Assembly (NCBI GenBank): GCA_946482165.1
Contig: CAMLQS010000065.1
Span: forward strand, 1 to 18,172
Origin: an uncultured Verrucomicrobiota bacterium
GTDB lineage: Bacteria; Verrucomicrobiota; Verrucomicrobiae; Opitutales; Opitutaceae
DNA: 18,172 nucleotides
Direction: 5' to 3'
The position numbers were made by a program, and so were the translations under genes. Positions within the stretch are counted from its first letter, which is position 1. The number at the start of each line of letters is the position of its first letter. The notes beneath the pieces were generated by a model. It was not told where the DNA came from. It worked only from the letters and a program-made list of their open reading frames with translations, and did not search any database. Below, in pieces: positions 1-6,875 of this stretch.

Positions 1-171
1 ACGAACGTTTGGAACAATCCGGTGCTCAAGCGTTGGTTGCCGCTGTTCGGTGTCGATGACGACGAGGGCCTGGGGCGGGAGGCCGGCGGCGGCGATGGCC
101 TGGGCGTCGGCGGCGTTCACGGAGGCGAAGGCCTGCGCGGCGGCGAGGAGGAGGACGGAGGTAGGTTTCAT
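1..171 (-). CDS. Secreted protein of unknown function, N-terminal fragment (runs off left edge)
   Basis: The reading frame opens with ATG at 171-169 and stays open for 57 codons to the window edge, so only the N terminus is visible. It begins MKPTSVLLLAAAQAFASVNA, a good Sec signal peptide: one lysine, a Leu/Ala-rich core, then small residues with likely cleavage near residue 20. The mature start is Ala-rich, then reads LVVIDTEQRQPTLEHR. I recognise no family. The start has no Shine-Dalgarno sequence, like most starts here. It lies 125 bases downstream of the SnoaL-like gene on the same strand. The opposite strand gives longer open frames, but these have no signal peptide or family-like sequence and look like GC-rich shadows. 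The signal peptide is fairly sure; the function is unknown. Confidence 0.6.
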   Translation of the reverse strand, partial: MKPTSVLLLAAAQAFASVNAADAQAIAAAGLPPQALVVIDTEQRQPTLEHRIVPNVR

Positions 172-296
172 GTGGCGTGGGAGGGGCTGAGGGCAGGTCG
201 ACGGAATCGGCCGTCACGCGGACATGCGTCGAGCGTCCGTCATCTACGCCAAATTTTTCGAACGATCTTCCGCGATAGCGGCGCCCGGCCCCGGGT
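172..296. other. Intergenic gap without a gene
   Basis: These 125 bases separate the SnoaL-like gene from the truncated secreted-protein gene. I see no convincing sigma-70 promoter, terminator hairpin with a T-run, or short gene. The AT-richer stretch around 250-262 (aaatttttcg) is the only notable composition change and could lie in a promoter for the secreted protein. That is inference only. Confidence 0.4.
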
Positions 297-686
297 TCAT
301 CGCCCCCAGAAGGCGTCCTCGGCGTTTTGATCGCTCGAAAACAAGCGCACCTCGACGATCCGGCCGTTTTCGATCCGCAGGAGATCGATGCCGGGTTGCG
401 CGAGCGTCATGCCGGGCCGCTGTGCCGAGAACTCGAGTTCGATCGCGACCCATTCTCCGTTGGCCATGAAGCGGCCGGCCCGGGGGATGGAAAAGGTGCC
501 GCCGGACACCTCCATCATGGCGCCGAACATGGAGAGGACTTCGCCGATGCCCCGATGCGTGCCGGAAAAGCGGTTCTTTCCGGGCTGGTGCCAGACCACG
601 TCTGGGGAGATGAGTTCGCCGAGACGGCGTTGGTCGGCGACTTGGATGGCGCGAATGTATTCTTTCGCGGTTTCGACGGGAGACAT
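297..686 (-). CDS. SnoaL-like / NTF2-fold family protein
   Basis: This is a 129-residue protein. It has the layout of the SnoaL/NTF2-like fold: an N-terminal helix pair (VETAKEYIRAIQVADQRRLGELI), the motif PDVVWHQPG, a helix with GTHRGIGEVLSMFGAMME, then beta strands including EWVAIELEF and the ending GIDLLRIENGRIVEVRLF. That last pattern is typical of small cone-shaped polyketide-cyclase-like or ketosteroid-isomerase-like proteins. The family includes isomerases, cyclases and proteins with no known reaction, so no substrate can be named. I chose ATG at 686 because the family normally starts with a short MxxxETA-type N terminus. An in-frame start at 755 would add 23 non-conserved residues. 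The gene follows the kinase on the same strand after a 138-base gap and need not share its function. Confidence 0.8.
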   Translation of the reverse strand: MSPVETAKEYIRAIQVADQRRLGELISPDVVWHQPGKNRFSGTHRGIGEVLSMFGAMMEVSGGTFSIPRAGRFMANGEWVAIELEFSAQRPGMTLAQPGIDLLRIENGRIVEVRLFSSDQNAEDAFWGR

Positions 687-824
687 GGAGGATTTCTGGT
701 TGTTTTGGCCGGAGGGCGGCGCGTGGTGTGACCGCAGGGTCGGTCTTAATGACACGCGCCGTTGAGGCGTGGATTACGCCAAGAAAATCGCGAATCGGGA
801 GACGTTCGGACGCGTAGGCCGTGC
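687..824. other. Intergenic gap between kinase and SnoaL-like gene
   Basis: This 138-base spacer on the minus-strand side follows the kinase stop. It contains a small inverted repeat, ggcgt-ggatt-acgcc at 766-780, with only five paired bases and no T-run, so it is too weak to call a terminator. A promoter for the SnoaL-like gene probably lies here, but I cannot identify -35 and -10 elements. Confidence 0.35.
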
Positions 825-3092
825 TTAACCATCCGCTTCCGCCTGCTCGATCAACGCCTCCGCTTCGTTGAGCAGGAGTTCGGCGATCACCCAATCAAAC
901 CAGAATCCGCCTTCGGGATCGTTGACGCGAAGGGGGCGGGTGAGCCTCGGTTTGAAGGCAGCGCGGGCTTCCTCCAGGTCTTGTCGGGCGCCTTCCGACT
1001 CTCCGAGCCGCCACCGTGCCATGGCACGGATAAGCCGCACGCTGGCCGAACGGCAAACCGGGCGTTCGCCGGCCGCCAACACCGGGTCGACGAAGAGGTT
1101 CACCTCCCTGTCATGGCCGTCGCGGTGTTTCAAGAGGGCCAGGGTTTGGCAGCGCCAGGACAGGTCCAAGCGGGAGGAAGACCGGGCGTCGTCTAGGGCG
1201 CACGTTTCCGCGAGGCGGGCGAAGGGCCGCAGGATTTCAAGCAACTCGTCCGTCGGTGGCAGCAGCAGGGAACTCTTGAGCACGCGGTCCGCTATCATGG
1301 GATCCGACGTGTCGTGCGCCGACACCGCGACTTGACGGCAGAAGAGTCGATAGCCCTCGAGGTCCCCGCTTTTCACGATCGACACGCCGGCGGCGACCAT
1401 GTCGAGCGAGGCGCTGTCCACGCTTTCGTAGCGGTTGGCACGCAGAAGGGACAGGTAACGTTTTCGCGCCGAGGTCCAGTCGCCGCGTAGAGCGTTCCAT
1501 TCGCCGAGCGTGCGGAGCATGTCCGAGCCTTCGAGAGTGGCGGGTTCGCTGGGGAGGCGCGCGGCCAGCATGTCCGCTTCCGCGAGATCGCCGCCCTGGA
1601 TCGCGGCAGCCACCTGGCGGATGCCTTCGCGCCATTCGGCTTGGCGGCGCAGTTCGCCCTCCACTTTGAGCCCTCGTTCGGCGGCGGCGCGCAAACGGGC
1701 CTGTTCCTTGCGCAATTCGCGTTCGCGCAAGAGCAGCACGGTCGTGACGCCCAATCCCGCCGCCAAGGTCAGGGTGATCGCCGCGCCGGCCGCGAAGGCT
1801 GCGCGGTGCCGGCGGACGAGTTTTCGCAGCCGATAGAGGCGGCTCGGCGGACGCGCCGAAACGAGTTCGTCGCCGAGGTGGCGCCGCACATCCGCGACAA
1901 AGTCGTTGGCCGTCTGGTAACGCCGGTCGCGGTCCTTCTCCAAGGCCTTGGTCGTGATCCAGTCGAGATCGCCGCACAGCCGCGTCGCCAGCCGGGACGG
2001 ATCGCTTTGGCGAAGCCGGGCGATCTCGGAGCGCGCGGCCCCGGGCAGGGCGGCGAACAGCGCCGAGGGCCGGAGCGGCTCCTGGTCCCGCAGCACTCGG
2101 CGCATCTCGTCCACGCCGGCTTCGAGCAGTTTTGCGGTGTCGAAGGGCGTGCGCCCGGTGAGCAGCTCGTGCAGAAGCACGCCGAGGCTGTAGATGTCGC
2201 TTCGCGTATCCACATCCAGGCGGCTTATCTGCGCCTGCTCCGGGCTCATGTAGGCCGGCGTGCCGATGAAGTGCTCGCACGGGGTGAGCAACGTCTCGTC
2301 CGTGAGCTTGCCCTCGACGGCCTTGGCGACGCCGAAGTCGATCACGATGGGCCGCGGCACGCCGTCATGCAGGGCCACGAGGACATTGGAGGGCTTGATG
2401 TCGCGGTGGATGACTCCCTTTTGGTGCGCGTGCTGGACCGCGATGCACACCTGCGAAAAAAGCTCCAGTCGTCGCCGCAGATCGAGCCGGTGCTGATCGC
2501 AAAAGCGGGTGATTTTCGTCCCGCGCACGAGCTCCATGACGAGATAGGGGCGCCCGGTCTCGGTGGCTCCGGCGTCCAGCACCCGCGCGATGTGGGGGTG
2601 GTCCATCATCGCGAGAGCCTGGCGCTCGATGTTGAATCGGGCGACGAATGCCTCCGTATCCATGCCGAGCTTGATGATTTTGAGCGCGACCTGCCTGCGG
2701 ATCGGATGTTCCTGCTCCGCCAGATACACGACGCCGCAACCGCCTTGGCCCAAGACTTCGATCAGCCGGTAGGAACCGATTTTCGTGCCCGCGGGCGGAG
2801 CGGAGGCGCGGTCCAACGCGGCGGATTGCCACACGGCCGGATCCTCGGCGAGCGCGAGGCAATCGTCGGCGGTCAGCGAGAAGGCCGCGTCGCTTTCGGC
2901 GAACAAGCCCCCGGCCTTTTCGTGAGCAGCCAGCAGCCGTTCCACGCGGTTTCGCATCCCGGAATCGCCCGCGCAGGCGTCGTCGAGGAATGCACGCCGC
3001 GCCTCCGGCTCCTCGTGTTCGAGCGCGCCGCAGAAAAGTTCCTCGGCCCTGGCGGTGCGGAGAGGATCACGATCCATGGGGGTATTGTTCAC
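825..3092 (-). CDS. Membrane-spanning serine/threonine protein kinase with C-terminal helical region
   Basis: This is a 755-residue Hanks-type kinase. Residues 15-65 match the helical N terminus common in Planctomycetes/Verrucomicrobia kinases (EELF..ALE... ERLLAAHEKAGG). The catalytic domain spans about 108-405: glycine loop GQGGCGVVYLAE (115-126), lysine 138 in VALK, Glu157, catalytic HRDIKPSN (229-236), DFG (252-254) and GTPAYMSPEQ (278-287). All key residues are present, so it should be active. One hydrophobic segment (about 432-456) predicts a cytoplasmic kinase and an extracytoplasmic C terminus of about 300 residues. That part is charged and helical, possibly TPR-like (LGEWNALRGDWTSARKRYL), and could be the sensor. 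The outermost start is GTG at 3092; ATG at 3077 (residue 6) is at least as likely. The ECF sigma-factor gene ends 39 bases upstream on the same strand, suggesting kinase control of that sigma factor. Confidence 0.93.
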   Translation of the reverse strand: MNNTPMDRDPLRTARAEELFCGALEHEEPEARRAFLDDACAGDSGMRNRVERLLAAHEKAGGLFAESDAAFSLTADDCLALAEDPAVWQSAALDRASAPPAGTKIGSYRLIEVLGQGGCGVVYLAEQEHPIRRQVALKIIKLGMDTEAFVARFNIERQALAMMDHPHIARVLDAGATETGRPYLVMELVRGTKITRFCDQHRLDLRRRLELFSQVCIAVQHAHQKGVIHRDIKPSNVLVALHDGVPRPIVIDFGVAKAVEGKLTDETLLTPCEHFIGTPAYMSPEQAQISRLDVDTRSDIYSLGVLLHELLTGRTPFDTAKLLEAGVDEMRRVLRDQEPLRPSALFAALPGAARSEIARLRQSDPSRLATRLCGDLDWITTKALEKDRDRRYQTANDFVADVRRHLGDELVSARPPSRLYRLRKLVRRHRAAFAAGAAITLTLAAGLGVTTVLLLRERELRKEQARLRAAAERGLKVEGELRRQAEWREGIRQVAAAIQGGDLAEADMLAARLPSEPATLEGSDMLRTLGEWNALRGDWTSARKRYLSLLRANRYESVDSASLDMVAAGVSIVKSGDLEGYRLFCRQVAVSAHDTSDPMIADRVLKSSLLLPPTDELLEILRPFARLAETCALDDARSSSRLDLSWRCQTLALLKHRDGHDREVNLFVDPVLAAGERPVCRSASVRLIRAMARWRLGESEGARQDLEEARAAFKPRLTRPLRVNDPEGGFWFDWVIAELLLNEAEALIEQAEADG

Positions 3093-3131
3093 TGCATGCG
3101 CGTTGAGACGCGGTTCTACGACACGGCCGGT

Positions 3132-3701
3132 TCAGGTTTCTTTCTGCAGCCGGAGAAACAGCCAAGTTCTGGCGCAGAGCCAGTGTCGGTTTACGGTGCG
3201 CTCCGAGATACCTAGGCTTTCCGCGACTTGGTTATTGGTCAGGCCCCCGAAGAATTTCATCACCACCACGCGTCCGCGCTCGGGATTTTCGATTTCCAAC
3301 GCGTTCAACGCCTCGTGGATGAGGAGCAGTTTCTCGTCTGGCGCGGCTTTGGCCAAGTTGAGCTCGTCGAGCTCGACGCGCTGCTGCGCACCGCCGCCGC
3401 GTTTCAACCGAGACCGCTGGCGCGCCTTGTCGATCAAGATGCGGCGCATCGCCTGGGACGCCGCGCCGAAAAAATGGGCCCGGTTTTGCCAGGCCGGGCC
3501 TGCTTGGTCGCCGGGGCCGGAAAGCCGCAGCCAAGCCTCATGAACCAACGCGGTGGCCTGCAGCGTATGGCCGGCCGCTTCTCGCGCCATGCGTGAGGCG
3601 GCCATTCGACGCAACTCGTCGTATACGAGCGGCAGGAGCTTCGCGGAAGCGTGGGCGTCTCCGCGGCCTATCTCTTGCAGCACCAAGGTCAGGTCGCTCA
3701 T
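3132..3701 (-). CDS. ECF-type RNA polymerase sigma factor (PF07638 / TIGR02999-like)
   Basis: This is a 189-residue sigma-70 family protein with regions 2 and 4 only. Region 2 (about 5-97) has the hallmark text of the Sigma70_ECF family: LPLVYDELRRMAASRM, HTLQATALVHEAWLRL and NRAHFFGAASQAMRRILIDKAR. Region 4 (about 122-182) contains the helix-turn-helix LTNNQVAESLGISERTVNRHW. I chose ATG at 3701 because the family begins about there (MSDLTLVLQEIGRGD). The frame extends to 4022, but the extra 107 residues look like random coding and would overlap the divergent gene. No anti-sigma gene is nearby; instead a Ser/Thr kinase follows. Sigma factors of this class in Planctomycetes, Acidobacteria and Verrucomicrobia are often paired with such kinases, and one such pair in Vibrio is known to be controlled by threonine phosphorylation. 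Its targets are unknown. Confidence 0.93.
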   Translation of the reverse strand: MSDLTLVLQEIGRGDAHASAKLLPLVYDELRRMAASRMAREAAGHTLQATALVHEAWLRLSGPGDQAGPAWQNRAHFFGAASQAMRRILIDKARQRSRLKRGGGAQQRVELDELNLAKAAPDEKLLLIHEALNALEIENPERGRVVVMKFFGGLTNNQVAESLGISERTVNRHWLCARTWLFLRLQKET

Positions 3702-3879
3702 GGCCCGAAAAGCAAACCGCCCCGACCCTCGATGCGCGAGCGGACAATGAGATTGCCCCGGAAAACCAGGGGACGCGCATCCGCGGCTGCCTCCCGCCGG
3801 TCCGAACCCCGCCGCGAATAGTGACGAAGCCGTTACCTTATTCGAACCGCGTCCGCTCTCAGGATCGGCCAAGACCGGG
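3702..3879. promoter_or_regulatory. Divergent intergenic region with likely promoters for the sigma factor and the redox operon
   Basis: These 178 bases separate the sigma-factor start (minus) from the DUF3570 start (plus), so promoters for both units should lie here. I see no canonical sigma-70 -35/-10 pair. Two similar decamers in direct orientation, tccgaacccc (3801-3810) and ttcgaaccgc (3841-3850), match at 8 of 10 positions and lie exactly 40 bases apart. GAACC-like boxes are typical of ECF -35 elements, but I do not find a matching -10 at the right distance. An AT-richer segment (3830-3847) lies between them. A weak hairpin (cccc/gggg, 3756-3772) is also present. The regulatory role is inferred from position. 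Confidence 0.4.
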
Positions 3880-5085
3880 ATGCGCAATCCCCGTCGCCTC
3901 ATGCTCGCCTCCGCTTCTTCCCGCCACGTCGGTTCAGTTCGCATCCCCTGCGGCCTGTTGTCGGCCTCCGTGCTGTCGCTTCTGGCCGCGCGGAGCCACG
4001 CCGAGTCGTCGGTCACGTTCAAAAATCAGTCCTGGCAGGAGGACGACGAACGCATCCGCGTGGACGCCCAATACGCCCTGCTCGACGCGGAGCTAAGCCC
4101 CGACGCCCGCCTGAAGGTCATGGGCCTGATCGACACGATCGCGGGCGCCACCCCGACGGGCGAGAAGGCCGCTCCCGGCGCGCCTCCGCCCACCTCGGAA
4201 ATGGAGGACGAGCGCAAGGCGTGGAACGCCGACTTCGCCTATCAGTTTCCGCGCGTGAACGTTTCGATCGGCCACGGCGTCAGCCGCGAGAGCGACTACG
4301 TCTCGCACGGTTACGCGCTCAACACGCTCACCGACTTTAACCAGAAAAACACCCTCCTGCGCGTCGGCTGGGGGCATACCGACGACCGCCTCATGCAGAA
4401 GTTCTGGTCGGAGGACCGCGAGAAGACCGGCGACGATTTTCTCCTCGGCGTCACCCAGCTCCTTTCGCCCGCCTTCGCCCTCACCGTCAACCTGGGCTAC
4501 GGCCGCGCCGAGGGCTTCCTCAGCGATCCCTACAAGATCGTCTCGACCACCCGCCTCGCCCTCGATCCCGGCACCTATTACACGCCGCCCGAGAACCGCC
4601 CGCGCGAAAAGGACAAGGCGAGTCTGTTCGTCGGCGCCAACCGGCACTTCGAGCGACTCGACGCCGCCCTCGACGCATCGTATCGATTTTATCACGACAG
4701 CTTCGGAGTCGACAGCCACACCGTGGAGCTGAAGTGGCTCCAGCGGGCCGGCGCGCATCTCCTCGTCGAGCCCTCGATCCGCTACTATCGGCAAAGCGCG
4801 GCGGACTTTTATCACTACGACCTAGATGCGGCCGGCGTCGTCACCAACTACGATCCGCTCTTCGAGACCGGCACCGGCGAGGGGCCGTATTACTCGTCCG
4901 ACCACCGCCTCTCCGAGATGGAAACGATCACCCTCGGCTTGAAGGTCTCCTGGATTTTCAACGCCCACTGCTCGGTCGACGTTTCCCTCGAGCGCTACCT
5001 CATGCAGGGGCTCGACGATGTCACGCCATCGGGCGTCTACAGCGACGCCAACATCATCACCTTCGGCCTGAAGCTCAGCCGCTGA
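3880..5085 (+). CDS. DUF3570 outer-membrane beta-barrel protein, candidate ApbE substrate
   Basis: This is a 401-residue protein that I assign to DUF3570 (PF12094) from its sequence and neighbours. A signal peptide (hydrophobic core 25-37, likely cleavage after Ala41 in RSHA|ES) precedes an N-terminal part containing YALLDAELSP and GLIDTIAGATPTGE (82-95). The rest alternates polar and aromatic residues as in an outer-membrane barrel (for example FAYQFPRVNVSIGHGVS, LFVGANRHFERLDAALDASYRFYHD) and ends in the strand NIITFGLKLSR. The heptad DTIAGAT (85-91) resembles the flavin-attachment motif of ApbE targets. DUF3570 genes commonly sit with apbE, a TlpA-like thioredoxin and DUF4266, exactly as here; the molecular role is unknown. 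The start is ATG 3880; ATG 3901 is possible. It is the first gene of the operon, and apbE starts 33 bases downstream in the same frame. Confidence 0.88.
   Translation: MRNPRRLMLASASSRHVGSVRIPCGLLSASVLSLLAARSHAESSVTFKNQSWQEDDERIRVDAQYALLDAELSPDARLKVMGLIDTIAGATPTGEKAAPGAPPPTSEMEDERKAWNADFAYQFPRVNVSIGHGVSRESDYVSHGYALNTLTDFNQKNTLLRVGWGHTDDRLMQKFWSEDREKTGDDFLLGVTQLLSPAFALTVNLGYGRAEGFLSDPYKIVSTTRLALDPGTYYTPPENRPREKDKASLFVGANRHFERLDAALDASYRFYHDSFGVDSHTVELKWLQRAGAHLLVEPSIRYYRQSAADFYHYDLDAAGVVTNYDPLFETGTGEGPYYSSDHRLSEMETITLGLKVSWIFNAHCSVDVSLERYLMQGLDDVTPSGVYSDANIITFGLKLSR
4132..4152 (+). other. Candidate flavinylation motif DTIAGAT in DUF3570 (Thr91)
   Basis: These codons encode residues 85-91, Asp-Thr-Ile-Ala-Gly-Ala-Thr, followed by Pro-Thr-Gly. 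ApbE enzymes attach FMN to the last threonine of motifs of the type D-x-x-[S/T/A]-[G/A]-A-T. The motif lies about 44 residues after the predicted signal cleavage site, so it would be extracytoplasmic and cannot itself be a signal-peptidase site. Modification is inferred. Confidence 0.5.
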
Positions 5086-5118
5086 TCCGCCGCCCCGGCA
5101 TTCCGCCCGCTCCTCGTC

Positions 5119-6114
5119 ATGTGCGCCCTCTTGTCCGTCGCGCCTGTCCGTTCCGCCGCCGCCGCTTCCCCGCCCGCGAACGCGCCGTGCGCGGTGCGTC
5201 GCCACCGCTGGACGGCGTTGGGCACGACCTGCGAGATCCAGTTCGTCTGCGAAGATGACGGCCTCGCGCGCCGCTTCGAAACCGAGGCGGTCGCCTGGGT
5301 CGCGACCTTCGAGGCGCGTTACTCCCGTTTCCGCCCCGACAGCCTTGTCGGCCGCATCAACGCCGCCGCCGGCCGCGAATGGGTGGCGGTGGACGAGGAG
5401 ATGGACGGCTTTCTCGATTTCTGCGGATCCCTCCACTTCCTCACCCAGGGCGCGCTCGACGCGACCGCCACGCCGGTGATGCGCCTCTGGGATTACAAGG
5501 CCGCGGTGCCACGCGTCCCCGCCGACGCCGAGATCGCCGCCGCCCTTCGCCTCGTCGGTTGGGGAAAAGTGCAACGCGAGCCCGGTCGCGTGCGCCTGCC
5601 CGAGCCCGGGATGGCCATCGACTTCGGCGGCTGGGGCAAGGAATACGCGGTCGACGCCGTCGCCGCGCTCGCCCGCTCCCTTGGGATCGCCCGCGCCTTG
5701 GTCGACTTCGGCCACGATCTTTTCGCCGTCGGCGCCGCTCCCGGAAAACCCGGCTGGCACATCGGCCTTGAAGATCCGGCCAACCCCGCCGGCCCGTGCC
5801 GCGGCAGCCTGGCCGCCGCCGACATCGGCGTCGCGAGCTCGGGAGACTACCTCCGAGGTTTCACCGTCGGCGGAAAGCGCTACGGTCACATCGTCGATCC
5901 GCGCACCGGCCGCCCTGTGTGCAACGGCTGCCGCCAAGTCACCGTCGTCGCGCCCACCTGCCTCCAGGCCGGCGCGCTCTCGACCGCGATTTTCATCCTG
6001 GGGCCCGACGCCGGTCTCGCCCTCGCCGGCCAGATCATGGGCGTCGAGGCCCGCGTCGTCGCAGATCGCGCCGTCCACCAGACCCGCGGCTTTTTTCGTT
6101 ATGTCGTTTCCTGA
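5119..6114 (+). CDS. apbE: FAD:protein FMN transferase (ApbE family)
   Basis: This is a 331-residue ApbE-family protein. The enzyme splits FAD and links FMN by a phosphoester bond to a threonine of extracytoplasmic redox proteins. Family landmarks occur in order: ALGTTCEIQF (33-42), RYSRFRPDSLVGRIN (66-80), ALDATATPVMRLWDY (112-126), IDFGGWGKEYAVDAV, the glycine turn FGHDL, and SSGDYLRGF...HIVDPRTGRPV. The glycine-rich segment reads GKEYAVD rather than the common GKGYAVD. In the final motif AGALSTAIF the usual Asp (ADALxT), a metal ligand in studied ApbE proteins, is Gly285; Thr289 is kept. The start at 5119 gives a hydrophobic leader (MCALLSVAPVRSAAAA) without a basic n-region, and the same frame is open from the DUF3570 stop, so the true N terminus is uncertain. 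It overlaps the TlpA-like gene by 14 bases. Confidence 0.92.
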   Translation: MCALLSVAPVRSAAAASPPANAPCAVRRHRWTALGTTCEIQFVCEDDGLARRFETEAVAWVATFEARYSRFRPDSLVGRINAAAGREWVAVDEEMDGFLDFCGSLHFLTQGALDATATPVMRLWDYKAAVPRVPADAEIAAALRLVGWGKVQREPGRVRLPEPGMAIDFGGWGKEYAVDAVAALARSLGIARALVDFGHDLFAVGAAPGKPGWHIGLEDPANPAGPCRGSLAAADIGVASSGDYLRGFTVGGKRYGHIVDPRTGRPVCNGCRQVTVVAPTCLQAGALSTAIFILGPDAGLALAGQIMGVEARVVADRAVHQTRGFFRYVVS

Positions 6115-6628
6115 TCCCCTGTGCTTCGTCCGTCGCGCCGCCGTTTTGCTCCTCGGCGCGTCGATGCTCTTCACCGTCGCCCCGGCCGCTCGCGCGGAGG
6201 TCAAGGTTGGCGAGCCGTTTCCCGACCTCTCCGCCCACGCGCTCGAGGGGGCGCTTCCGCCCCGCGCCGGGCGGGTCGTCCTGGTGGACTTCTGGGCCAC
6301 CTGGTGCGCCCCGTGCAAAGCCTCCTTCCCCGCCTACGACGCGCTCCACACCGAGTTCGCCGCGCGCGGCTTCACCGTCATCGGCGTCAGCGTGGACAAA
6401 AAGGCCGCGCCCTACGCCGAGTTCATCAAACGTTTCGCCCCCGCCTTCCCGACCGTGCGCGATGGCGAACAAAAGCTCGTCGCCGCGGTGCGTCCGCCCG
6501 CCATGCCCACCTGCTACCTGCTGGATCGCAAGGGCGTGCTCCGTCTCGTCCACCGCGGTTTTCACGGCGACGCCGACGCCGCGCTGCTTCGCGCCGAAAT
6601 CCTGAAACTCCTCGACGAACAACCATGA
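6101..6628 (+). CDS. TlpA/ResA-like periplasmic thioredoxin
   Basis: This is a 175-residue exported thioredoxin-fold protein. A signal peptide (RR at 11-12, core AAVLLLGASMLFTVA) probably ends after ARA at residue 32. The TlpA pattern follows: VGEPFPDLSAHALEG, VVLVDFWATWCAPCK with the redox pair Cys69/Cys72, FTVIGVSVDKK, and the cis-proline region PPAMPTCYLLDRKGVL. Such proteins usually reduce extracytoplasmic disulfides using electrons from a DsbD/CcdA-type membrane partner, and a DsbD-like gene closes this operon. The likely client here is another operon product, for example the CxC lipoprotein encoded next; that is inference. An extra cysteine lies just after the cis-proline. ATG 6101 lies inside the end of apbE, and the stop overlaps the next start in ATGA, so translational coupling is likely. 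Confidence 0.93.
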   Translation: MSFPDPLCFVRRAAVLLLGASMLFTVAPAARAEVKVGEPFPDLSAHALEGALPPRAGRVVLVDFWATWCAPCKASFPAYDALHTEFAARGFTVIGVSVDKKAAPYAEFIKRFAPAFPTVRDGEQKLVAAVRPPAMPTCYLLDRKGVLRLVHRGFHGDADAALLRAEILKLLDEQP

Positions 6629-6861
6629 ACTCCCGCGCCCTCCGCGTCCCCGCCCTCCTGGTCTTCTGCGCGCTGGCCGGCGGCTGCTCCTCCGTCCGGC
6701 TCACCCGTGTGCAGCCGTGGGAACGCGCCGCCCTCGCCGATTACACGATGCAGCCCGAGCGCGATCCGCTCCAGGCCGCCATGAGCGAGCACATCTATTT
6801 TTCGCGCGAGGCCTCCTCCGGCGGCCGAGGCGTCGGCGGCAGCGGCTGCGGCTGCAACTGA
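6625..6861 (+). CDS. DUF4266 small lipoprotein with C-terminal CxC tail
   Basis: This 78-residue protein matches the DUF4266 (PF14086) pattern: RVQPWERAALADYTMQPERDP, then HIYFSREASSGG and a glycine-rich tail ending GCGCN. The N terminus MNSRALRVPALLVFCALAGG followed by Cys21 is a lipoprotein signal peptide with an LAGGC lipobox, so the mature protein should be a lipid-anchored peptide of about 58 residues. Two cysteines (75 and 77) sit almost at the C terminus after a flexible Gly/Ser linker, which suggests a redox-active or metal-binding CxC reachable by the neighbouring TlpA-like thioredoxin. The family has no known function. ATG 6625 overlaps the TlpA-like stop by four bases (ATGA). The next gene starts 14 bases downstream. 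Confidence 0.9.
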   Translation: MNSRALRVPALLVFCALAGGCSSVRLTRVQPWERAALADYTMQPERDPLQAAMSEHIYFSREASSGGRGVGGSGCGCN

Positions 6862-6875
6862 GGTTTCCATCCCCG

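Noticed and set aside
762..782. Inverted repeat after the kinase gene as a terminator
   Set aside because: It has only five paired bases and no T-run on the minus strand.
3756..3772. Small hairpin (cccc-gg-aaaa-cc-a-gggg) in the divergent region as a riboswitch or terminator
   Set aside because: It is too short, has a bulge, no T-run, and no wider structure that I can see.
3702..4022. N-terminal extension of the ECF sigma factor by 107 residues
   Set aside because: The added sequence is not sigma-like and would overlap the divergent DUF3570 gene; the family begins near the Met at 3701.
6820..6861. DUF4266 tail (Gly-rich, GCGCN) as a RiPP precursor core
   Set aside because: The protein has a lipoprotein signal and no maturation enzyme or RiPP transporter is nearby; a redox or metal role fits the operon better.
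6717..6875. N-terminal extension of Ig-like protein 1
   Set aside because: It overlaps the DUF4266 gene in another frame and is Arg-rich; paralogue 2 starts at the position equal to Met 6876.
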